From NCBI GenBank assembly GCA_964537035.1, contig CAZIAK010000043.1:1-36234 (forward strand): a DNA stretch of 36,234 bases, written 5' to 3'. Origin of the DNA: CAZIAK01 sp964537035. Its GTDB lineage: Bacteria > Planctomycetota > B15-G4. A model generated the notes under the pieces. That model saw only the letters and a program-made list of their open reading frames with translations, was not told where the DNA came from and searched no databases. Each line of letters begins with the position of its first letter. The stretch's first letter is position 1. Shown piece after piece: positions 25,101 to 31,596 of this stretch. Position numbers and translations under genes: made by a program.

Positions 25101-25383
25101 GCCGATCGTCCCTGAGGTGGCATGGCAGCGGACGCTCCTGTCCTCGACCGTTGACCTGGGTTTGCGGGTCGTGCTCGATGACCGGCGACCTATCGCGGGT
25201 CTGCCTGCCGACCAGGACGCAAGCCAGCTCGCCGCCCAGCTGAAGACTTGGCTGCCGCGCTGGGGGTTGGACGCCCACTCAGCGGTGCAGGTGGTGGGGC
25301 AGGAGGACGCCTCGGCCGTGGAAGGCAGCTGGATCGAGGCCCTGGCCGAGCTGGATGCCCTGATCGTGGCCCGGGGCAGCTAA
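22147..25383 (+). CDS. Membrane Ser/Thr protein kinase with TPRs and a degenerate alpha/beta-hydrolase domain
   Basis: A 1078-residue protein. The Hanks-type kinase spans about 74-375: glycine loop LGQGGMSVVY (83-92), K106, HRDVKPSN (D239 catalytic), DLG in place of DFG (D257) and VSPEQ for APE (E285). A loop insertion at about 165-212 precedes the HRD helix. A transmembrane helix follows (about 405-425, ILLGLLVVLGLPTGLLWANR), so the kinase faces the cytoplasm. Residues about 495-700 are TPRs; a second TPR-like unit (about 745-845) ends in DPDLELLRGHPSW. Residues 850-1078 resemble an esterase/PHB-depolymerase-like alpha/beta hydrolase: GLYVPAGLHGQ, PLLVVLHESGATKD, VLLAPSAQ. At the nucleophile elbow it reads FIAGEGMGA (GEGMG), where GxSxG is expected, so the domain is probably non-catalytic and may sense ligand. 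It is divergent from the ECF sigma gene. Confidence 0.9.
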   Translation: MSRASADDGDRSQDRATDDDRFEELLAECIDAWPLDGGAAVFQAEPALAPRLRERLEALHQLGLLSEQAPPRAIGPYRILTLLGQGGMSVVYLAWDAEHQRHVALKASNVPLGVDDRLRARFRQEIAAVTALDHPAIVPLFGVGESEGRPYFTMEYVPGATLAQIVDMVRELALSPMEVDGATVAVVIRETAEQVLDGGVESTPEGSLPPTWIEAVTRWTLEVAEALAHAHSRRIVHRDVKPSNIMVSLSGRARLFDLGLARLADAPGLTQSGDFTGTPYYVSPEQLSGNPNDVDQRTDVFSLGVTLYELLTFRRPFDGLSTAQVFRQVLDRDPVPLRRHVPGLPADLETICLAALEKDPTVRYQSAEELAADLRRFLEFRPVRARPVGLARRGIRYMRRSPARATAILLGLLVVLGLPTGLLWANRAIADERDLAEASANDAAFQAELSARVTDYLVELFHLTPLESERAETVTAREILDRGAASIPTGFEDQPLHRAVLMRASGRIYRNMGQYGQALPLLDRAYAIYQRERGVDDLETLTLLTELADVHRQVGDVRASQALCLRSLEGFERAGLSHHDDAARCRMTLAAVSADLGQHALARETLQTALDHRLDLDDGDSLILAELTEQLGALWVLVGDHERARDQLERSLSLRRAAWVPDSLAIARLLEQLVPVYTGLHDLTRAGALATEAEALHLSLSRQRSLLTRVQGTEAARSTVSGLSGQFVQGPFVLRSAGHEAFEDSFQVGITALQSGDHELAVQAFERCLVLEPRDAVCAYNLACSHALAGQREPALRWIDQAIAFGFGFLVDGADVLKKDPDLELLRGHPSWQASLQRMEAGRAVAERYASEPGLYVPAGLHGQDRWPLLVVLHESGATKDSVLHGPWRRVADSLGLVLLAPSAQLPENEQVEDGMLWFRDAEEFLAKPWAYESSVIESIRSFCNENPVDRTKVFIAGEGMGALMAADLALTAPGLFLGLLVVNGPIVPEVAWQRTLLSSTVDLGLRVVLDDRRPIAGLPADQDASQLAAQLKTWLPRWGLDAHSAVQVVGQEDASAVEGSWIEALAELDALIVARGS

Positions 25384-25423
25384 AAAACCAGCCCGTCGCA
25401 CACTTGATGGTGCGACGGGCTGG
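25382..25423 (-). terminator. Rho-independent terminator for the beta-helix gene
   Basis: CCAGCCCGTCGCAC (25388-25401) and GTGCGACGGGCTGG (25410-25423) form a perfect 14-bp stem with an 8-base loop. Six A residues at 25382-25387 become a U-run after the stem on minus-strand transcripts, so it ends transcription of the beta-helix gene. The A-run overlaps the TAA stop of the kinase gene. In the plus direction there is a stem but no T-run, so any effect on the kinase transcript would be weaker. Confidence 0.88.
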
Positions 25424-25528
25424 AAGAGCTTCCATGCAGACAGAGGCTCCGTTTTGTCTGGCTCTGGACGAGTTCAACGCCCCTGGCGGCGGGGGGATGG
25501 GAGGGCGCCAGGTTCGAAGAAGCCAGAG

Positions 25529-26617
25529 TCAGGGAGCTTGGAGAGGGCCGCCGATCAGGCGCAAGGTCGCCCATTTGAGCTCATCAGCGCCGATGTCGAC
25601 GCGACCGCCGAGCAGCCTCGGCTGGCCATCGATGTCCAGCTGAGCTTCGGTAGACGAAAAGGTCCCAGCGCCTACCATGGGTGAACCTGGGAGGAGGTGG
25701 TAGCCGTCGGCTGCGAAGCCCGGGTCGATGTCCAGGTTGCCGAGGCCCGGAGCTCCACCCATCACGTTGCTGTAGGAGATGGTCGAGTTGCCCCAGACCT
25801 GCAAGTCATCGCTTCCCGCGTTGTCCCACAGGATGGAGTTGCTGATCGTCACGTTGCCAACGTTGAGGCCAGAACCAAACAGCGCGGTGTTGCCCACGAC
25901 GGTGATGTTCTCCAGGACCAGATTGCTGCCGCCGAAGTCAGTGATCGCTCCGCCGGTCACAGCGGCGCCGTTGTTGATGAAGACGCTGTTGCGGATGATC
26001 GTTGGCTCTGCGTTCTGGCTGGAGAACGACCAGGTGAAGAAGCCGCCGCCGTCGTCATCGGTGAAGTTGTTGGCGAACAGGCAGTTCTCGATGAGCGGGC
26101 TGGCCTTGTTGGCCGACTCGCCGGTGTCACCTGAGTAGATGGCGCCACCCCAGCAGCCCGACGAGTTGCCGATGAAGTGGCAGTCGCGAATGGTGGGGCT
26201 GGCTGAGCGAATGATGATGGCGCCGCCGTTGAACTGATCAGCCACCGCACCGGGCAGGGTCGCACCGCCGGTGATGGTGAAGCCCTCAACGATCGACGAA
26301 CGGCCTTCGTCGTTGGAGAAGACGAAGCCGCGGTAGGGTTCGGCGGATGTGCCTCCGGCGTCGATGGTGGTCGATTGCGGACCGTTCTCGCTGCGTACAA
26401 CGATCTGCTTGCCGACGAAGTTGATGTCGCGGTTGCCGTTCCCCGTGTATGTGCCGTCCCCGACCAAGACCGTGTCTCCAGCCTGGGCTGCGTCGACGGC
26501 GGCTTGGATGGTGGAGAACTGGGCTGGCACATGCAGCGTCTGAGTGGCCCAGGCGGACGGTGCAGCCACCATGGCTAGGGCGAGCGCCAAGGCGCCTGTG
26601 CGGTGGGATGGGAACAT
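25529..26617 (-). CDS. Secreted right-handed beta-helix (pectate-lyase-like fold) protein
   Basis: A 362-residue exported protein. The signal peptide is GALALALAMVAAPSAWA, with cleavage near WATQ. The first coil is LHVPAQFSTIQAAVDAAQAG then DTVLVGDGTYTG, the standard opening of beta-helix proteins in planctomycetes. Parallel beta-helix coils follow (SIVEGFTITGGA, TIRDCHFIGNSSG, LIENCLFANNFTDDDGGGFF, TIIRNSVFINNGAAVTGGAI). The C-terminus LPGSPMVGAGTFSS, then LDIDGQPRLLGGRVDIGADE, is the usual end of this group. No lyase catalytic residues can be confirmed; a glycan-binding or structural role is as likely. The ATG at 26617 has GAGGAG six bases upstream. A strong terminator lies downstream, so it is probably a single-gene unit. 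Confidence 0.88.
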   Translation of the reverse strand: MFPSHRTGALALALAMVAAPSAWATQTLHVPAQFSTIQAAVDAAQAGDTVLVGDGTYTGNGNRDINFVGKQIVVRSENGPQSTTIDAGGTSAEPYRGFVFSNDEGRSSIVEGFTITGGATLPGAVADQFNGGAIIIRSASPTIRDCHFIGNSSGCWGGAIYSGDTGESANKASPLIENCLFANNFTDDDGGGFFTWSFSSQNAEPTIIRNSVFINNGAAVTGGAITDFGGSNLVLENITVVGNTALFGSGLNVGNVTISNSILWDNAGSDDLQVWGNSTISYSNVMGGAPGLGNLDIDPGFAADGYHLLPGSPMVGAGTFSSTEAQLDIDGQPRLLGGRVDIGADELKWATLRLIGGPLQAP

Positions 26618-26920
26618 GTGCTTCTCCTCGCGGATGTCTGGCTTGGGACTCGTCGAGTCCTCCGAGGGAACAGCGATCCTGTCGCCCGCCTGTTTCACGA
26701 GAACTCAGCCCTCAGAACGAAGCGCTCCTTACCAGACAACGCTGTCATGAAAGCGGCTCGGTTCAGGCCCGGCCGATGGGCTGCGAAGCTGCTGCAAGAC
26801 ACAAGCTGCGCCGGCCTGCGGGGAAGGGTCGTGGACTGGCGCAGCGGGGTGAGAGTGGAGCTGCCGGAGGCGAGTCTGCAATCGGGCTCGCCATCGGCGC
26901 CAGCGGGAGCGGAGTGCAGC
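26618..26920. other. Intergenic region upstream of the beta-helix gene
   Basis: This 303-bp region lies between the stop of the M14 peptidase gene and the beta-helix start, both on the minus strand. Apart from the Shine-Dalgarno site I see only a small stem (GGCGAG/CTCGCC near 26870-26895). It must hold the promoter of the beta-helix gene, but no clear -35/-10 pair can be picked by eye. Confidence 0.6.
26624..26629 (-). promoter_or_regulatory. Ribosome binding site deciding the beta-helix start
   Basis: GAGGAG on the minus strand lies six bases before the ATG at 26617. It excludes the longer upstream frame, which lacks signal-peptide character. Confidence 0.65.
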
Positions 26921-29593
26921 TCAGTGCCCGCCGTCCTCGTGGGACACATCGTTCTCGGCGGCCATGCCCGCGCCCGCTTCGTCACGCAGAGCGCTGGTGC
27001 GCTTGACCGCGTGTCCGAAGAAGAAGGCGTTGGCGAAGAGCTTGGATGTGCCTTGCCAGACGCCGCGAAACAGGGGGTTGTCGGTGATGCGAATCACCGT
27101 GCCGGCGCCCACGCGTCGGGCGGAGGCCGCCATGGTCTCGGCGATGTTCGCGACGTTCTCACCGTTGGCGTAGCCGCTCTGCAAGGGCTCGGCGGTGTAG
27201 ACAGCGCAATCCTCGAGCGGGTTCGCCGATCGGGCCAGGGTCGTGGTGCCCGACTTGAACAGCGACAGCTCGTCCGCCTGGTAGCCGAAGCCCAGGGGGT
27301 GGGTGCGATCGATCGTGGCAGAGAAGATCGTGCCGCTGACCAGGGCCTTGGCCCGCTCGCTTTCGTAATCGGCGTAGGTCAGCGCGGGCTGGTCGTTGGC
27401 CCCGGCGTCCTCTGGCTCTGCATCGTCGCCGTCGGACTCGGGCTGGATGTTCAGCAGCGCCTTCGTCGCCCAGCTGGCGCCGCCCCTACTGGCGATGACC
27501 ACCCCGCCCTCGCGGACCCAATCGGACAACTGCTCCACGGCGGACGGGTCGAGGGTGTTGCCGGCGCCGCTGACCACGATCACGTGGGTGGTGTCGGTGA
27601 GATCGAACGAGCCCAGGCGTTGCCCTTCGATCATGGCCACGGGAACTCCCCAGCGCTGGTCGAGCTGGAACCACACTTCGCCCGCCTCGTAGGACGAGGC
27701 CCCCGAGCCGACGATCAGCACGGGTGCTGGGTCTCGCAGGGCCACGACGCTGGGGCTGCCCAGGTCAATGCCGCCGGGGGTGAGGCCGGTCGCCAGGCCA
27801 GAGATGGTCAGCCCGTCACGGGCCGCCAGCTGACCGAGCAGCTGGGCCAGCTCTGCAGCCTCTAGATCTTGCACGCCCACGGGGACGATCACCGTACCCT
27901 CGGCGAAATCGGTGAGGCCCTGAGCCGTGGCGGCCTGCAGAGGGCGAGTCGCCACGGTGCTGATCACACCCGCGGCGGCCAGACTGGCCAGAGTGCGGGG
28001 CGCGTGGTGGCCGTGCCAGGGGATCAGCCAGGCGTTGGCCGGGGCGTTTCCAGGTGGGGGCAGCAGCTGGCCACGCAGCCTGGGGGTACGGCTGAGCTGG
28101 GAGCCGATGGTGTGGGCGGGCAGGGTCGCCCGTGAGACCTCACCGTGGGGCAGGCCAAAGGCCAGAGGCAGGGTCCAGCTGGAGACGTCGTAGAAGGTGG
28201 CGTCGAGGAACTCGGTGCGTCGTTCGAAGAGCGTGCGCACCAGCCGGTAGGACTGCTGATCATGGGGCACATAGAACGCGCTGTCCGGTGCGTAGCGCAC
28301 ACCATCGACACTGAAGGCCTGGTCGAGCTCGTGAACGGCGATGCCGTGGCCCATGAGCACATCCATCATGGCCAGGACCCGGGCCCGATCTGTGGCGTGT
28401 CCAAAGACCCAGCCGGCGGCAGGGTCGGCGGCGGCTTCTTCGATTGCTGAGCGCACGAACTCGGCCTGGTAGTCGAGCAGCTCGGCTCGCAGGGCCTGGC
28501 TGGCGGCCAAGGTTGAGAGCGAGGTGGCCAGCTGGTTGCGGATGGTGAAGGGGAAGCTCACCTCGCCGTAGTCGTTGCTCTGCAGATGCCCCCGGGAGCT
28601 GGCCTGCTCGAAGAGGATGCCCACCGAGCCTTGCAGATCGGGGTAGGTCGAGCCCTTGCCGTAGTAGAAGTCGTCGAAGCTCTCCTGGCTGTAGTAGAGG
28701 CTGCCCAGCTTGTCGAGCGCCGCAGCGTGGTGCTCGGCGATGGCTGCGGTGAGCTGCTGGTTGCGGCTGGGCGTGCGCGGGTTGGTGCGGCTGGGGACTC
28801 CCGGCTGAAAGAAGTACGTGGAGCCCGTGCCCATCTCGTGGTGGTCGGTGAGCACGTTCGGTTTCCAGCGATGAAACTCCCGCACCCGCGCCTGGGACGA
28901 CGGGTGGGTGAGCAGCAACCAGTCGCGGTTGAGATCGAACCAGTAGTGGTTGGTCCGGCCGCCAGGCCAGGTCTCTTGATGCTCACGGTGCTGGGCCTGC
29001 GAGACGAGCTGCTGGCCCTTGTGCATGTTGACCCAGCTGGCGAAGCGGGCCAGGCCGTCCGGGTTGATGGACGGGTCCATGATCACCACGGTGTTCGCCA
29101 GCATCTCGTCGATCGCTGGCCCCTGGGCCGCGGCGAGGTAGTAGGCCATGAGCAGCGAGGCGTTGCTCCCCGAGGGCTCGTTGCCGTGGACGCTGTAGCC
29201 CATCCACACCACCACGGGACGGTCGGCGTCAGGCGCGTCGCCACGGTTCACCGCCTCGACATGGCGCCGCCGTACCGTCTCGAGCTGGCTCTGGTTCTCA
29301 GGGGATGTGAACACGGCCTGAAGCAACGAGCGCTGCTCCCAGGTCTGGCCCGTGACCTTCAGCGACATGCGCTCGCTGGCCGCTGCGAGCACCTCGAAGT
29401 AGCGCACCAGCTGGTCGTGGCGCACGTGCCACTCGCCCACCGAGAAACCCAGCACCGACTCGGGTGTGGGGATGGCCGGGTCGTAACGCACGTCGCTCGG
29501 CAGGTAGAACGAGAGATCGACGTCGTCGGCCCGGGCGCTCAAGGGAGCGGCGAGACTCAGCAGGGCCAGCAGGGTCCAGGGCAGCATACGCAT
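26921..29593 (-). CDS. Secreted M14-family zinc carboxypeptidase
   Basis: An 890-residue exported metallopeptidase. The signal peptide is MLPWTLLALLSLAAPLSARA. Zinc ligands are H136 and E139 in MGYSVHGNEPSG, with a third His at 251 or 252 in LTDHHEMG. INPDGLARF and LNRDWL are M14 substrate-site motifs, and the catalytic glutamate is E329 in GILFEQASSRG. A long C-terminal region (about 400-890) includes a class I amidotransferase-like fold (VVSGAGNTL, then VREGGVVIASRGG), seen in large bacterial M14 proteins. By family it removes C-terminal residues from peptides outside the cytoplasm. ATG at 29593 or 29587 both work; GAGGAG lies upstream. It follows the DUF885 peptidase gene by 69 bp and is probably co-transcribed, giving a peptide-degrading pair. 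Confidence 0.9.
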   Translation of the reverse strand: MRMLPWTLLALLSLAAPLSARADDVDLSFYLPSDVRYDPAIPTPESVLGFSVGEWHVRHDQLVRYFEVLAAASERMSLKVTGQTWEQRSLLQAVFTSPENQSQLETVRRRHVEAVNRGDAPDADRPVVVWMGYSVHGNEPSGSNASLLMAYYLAAAQGPAIDEMLANTVVIMDPSINPDGLARFASWVNMHKGQQLVSQAQHREHQETWPGGRTNHYWFDLNRDWLLLTHPSSQARVREFHRWKPNVLTDHHEMGTGSTYFFQPGVPSRTNPRTPSRNQQLTAAIAEHHAAALDKLGSLYYSQESFDDFYYGKGSTYPDLQGSVGILFEQASSRGHLQSNDYGEVSFPFTIRNQLATSLSTLAASQALRAELLDYQAEFVRSAIEEAAADPAAGWVFGHATDRARVLAMMDVLMGHGIAVHELDQAFSVDGVRYAPDSAFYVPHDQQSYRLVRTLFERRTEFLDATFYDVSSWTLPLAFGLPHGEVSRATLPAHTIGSQLSRTPRLRGQLLPPPGNAPANAWLIPWHGHHAPRTLASLAAAGVISTVATRPLQAATAQGLTDFAEGTVIVPVGVQDLEAAELAQLLGQLAARDGLTISGLATGLTPGGIDLGSPSVVALRDPAPVLIVGSGASSYEAGEVWFQLDQRWGVPVAMIEGQRLGSFDLTDTTHVIVVSGAGNTLDPSAVEQLSDWVREGGVVIASRGGASWATKALLNIQPESDGDDAEPEDAGANDQPALTYADYESERAKALVSGTIFSATIDRTHPLGFGYQADELSLFKSGTTTLARSANPLEDCAVYTAEPLQSGYANGENVANIAETMAASARRVGAGTVIRITDNPLFRGVWQGTSKLFANAFFFGHAVKRTSALRDEAGAGMAAENDVSHEDGGH

Positions 29594-29662
29594 GGTGATC
29601 GGCGACTCCTCAAGTGGCGGACAAGGGCGCACACTGTAGCGGGTGCCGAGCGGCCAGGGCGA

Positions 29663-31450
29663 TCAGTTCCCGTCGTCGTTCACGGGTTGAACATCTCCTG
29701 CGAACATCCAGCTGGCCTGGTGATCGGCTGTCAGCACGGTCCGGGTCAGGCTGGCCCGCACCAGCTCGATGGGTATGGGGCCACAGCGCAACACGGCGTC
29801 ATGAAACTCCCGCAGGCTCAGGGCGCCGGGATCGCTGTCAGTGCCCACCAGCTCGCCGGCCAGGGCCCGCAGCTGCAGACCGCCGATCATGTAGCCGCAC
29901 TGGTACAGCGGGCTGTAGGCGCCGCCGATGTAGCGGCGCACCTCGGCGGTGGCGTTGTCCCGCTCATGGCCCACTCGCTCGACCAGGTAGTCGATCATCT
30001 CGGGCGGGCTCATGGTGCCCAGGTGAAAGCGCAGCGAGACCACGATGCGCGCAGCCCGGTGCATGCGCCAGAAGAGCATGCCGATGCGATCTTTCGGGCC
30101 TCGGGGCCAGCCTTCGTCCCAGAGCAGCATCTCCCAGTAGAGGGCCCAGCCCTCGCCGTAGAAGGGGGTGGAGAAGAGTCGCCGATGGACGTTGTAACGG
30201 GCGGCCATGAAGCCCTGCAGATGGTGGCCGGGGATCAGCTCGTGGGGTGTGACGATGCGGCTGAAATGTTCGTTGTTGCCGCGCATGGCCTGCAGCCGCG
30301 CGTCGATGTCCATGTCGTCGGTGGGGAAGGCGACCAGCATGTGCTGGCGGCTGTAGGCGGCGAAGGGCAGCACCTTCTGGCGCTCTGAGCTGAGCATGCG
30401 CACCCGCCAGGTCTCTCGGGCCAGGTCGGGGATGGTCACCAGCTGTCGCTCGTCGAGAAAGGCGATGGCTTCCCGAGCTTGAGCCATGACCAGCTCGTCC
30501 TGCTCGCCCGGTGCAGCGTGGCTGTCTTTCACCTCGGCCAGGGCGCTGTGCCAGTCATCGCCGAAGCCCAGCTCTGCGGAGGCTTCGAGCATGCGGGCCT
30601 CGCACCAGGCGAACTCAGCCTCGCCAATGGCCAGGAGCTGAGCCGCGTCGTAGGGCAAGAACTCATGGGCCAGATGAGCGGTCAGGCCGTCCGCGCCGAT
30701 GGGGTCGCCCACCAGGGGATCGTCGGCGTCGCCCGTCTGTCCGGCGATGTCTTCGCGCAGCTTGCGCCCGTACTCTTCGAGCGCTTCGGTCGCCCGCTCA
30801 TAGGGTCGCTCAACCCACCAACGAAAGTCGGGACGGAACGAGGCATCGTGCTCATACCAGGTGTCCAGCCCGTGGCTCAGGTTCGAGACGGTGCGGGCCA
30901 GGCGCAGGGCGGAGACGGCGCTCAAGGTGAGCGGGGGAGCGGTCTCAGCAGCGGCCGCCGATGAGTCCTCGCCCTGGACTCGCTCCGCCAGCTCTTCGAC
31001 TCGTTGCGCCAGTTGGTCGAGGCGTGCCGCCGCGTCGGCGGGGGCCACGGGGCGTAGGGTCCAGCGCCCTTCCTCGAGGGTCTCGATGATCTCGGCGAAG
31101 TCGAGCAGCTCGGCCAGCTCTTGCTGCTGCCGGCCTTCTCGCCGGGCCGTGGCGCGCTGGTGCTCGATGAAGCTCCTGAGCAGCACTTGGTCGATGCGCT
31201 CGTCTGCGGTGAGGTCTGCGTCATCGAGCGAGGACAGGCGCTCCAACCATTGCCCGTCGTGCTGCTCCATGCGCTCCCGGGCTGTGGGGGACGTCTGCAG
31301 GGTGTAGAAGCTGCGCAAATCGTCGCTGTCCACCGTGTACTCGTGGATCCAGTCGATGAGGGAGTGCTGGGCCGCCGCCATGGGAGCGAGCAGGGCTGTG
31401 GCTGCCAGGCTCAGCAGCAGCGACGACTTGGCAAGAGAGCGCGAGTGCAT
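29663..31450 (-). CDS. Secreted DUF885-family metallopeptidase-like protein
   Basis: A 595-residue exported protein. The signal peptide is SLLLSLAATALLAPMAAAQ. The body is mostly helical, with the DUF885 signature TPHELIPGHHLQGF (H403, E404, H409, H410) and YGEGWALYWE (E433), which together make a gluzincin-like zinc site. Other family segments are WYEHDASFRPDFRWWVERPY and IGEAEFAWCEARM. By family these are extracytoplasmic peptidases of broad, poorly known specificity. The ATG at 31450 is chosen because it begins the signal peptide; I see no good Shine-Dalgarno site there. The M14 gene follows. Divergent from the TMTC-like gene across 146 bp. Confidence 0.88.
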   Translation of the reverse strand: MHSRSLAKSSLLLSLAATALLAPMAAAQHSLIDWIHEYTVDSDDLRSFYTLQTSPTARERMEQHDGQWLERLSSLDDADLTADERIDQVLLRSFIEHQRATARREGRQQQELAELLDFAEIIETLEEGRWTLRPVAPADAAARLDQLAQRVEELAERVQGEDSSAAAAETAPPLTLSAVSALRLARTVSNLSHGLDTWYEHDASFRPDFRWWVERPYERATEALEEYGRKLREDIAGQTGDADDPLVGDPIGADGLTAHLAHEFLPYDAAQLLAIGEAEFAWCEARMLEASAELGFGDDWHSALAEVKDSHAAPGEQDELVMAQAREAIAFLDERQLVTIPDLARETWRVRMLSSERQKVLPFAAYSRQHMLVAFPTDDMDIDARLQAMRGNNEHFSRIVTPHELIPGHHLQGFMAARYNVHRRLFSTPFYGEGWALYWEMLLWDEGWPRGPKDRIGMLFWRMHRAARIVVSLRFHLGTMSPPEMIDYLVERVGHERDNATAEVRRYIGGAYSPLYQCGYMIGGLQLRALAGELVGTDSDPGALSLREFHDAVLRCGPIPIELVRASLTRTVLTADHQASWMFAGDVQPVNDDGN

Positions 31451-31596
31451 GTGCGGAGGTCTCGTCAGGAGGAGCGGGGCGATCATACCGCGCCGCGGGA
31501 CGACAGCGGTGCAAGCTGGCTGCGAGTTGAAGGCGACTTCAGGATAGACTCCTGGCCCAGCGAGCAGGTTCCGCGGCTCACAACGAGGCTCGGCCC

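Noticed and set aside
28586..30388. A 600-codon plus-strand frame over the peptidase genes
   Set aside because: Low-complexity translation (many His, Gly, Val, Arg) opposite two genes with clear catalytic motifs; antisense shadow.
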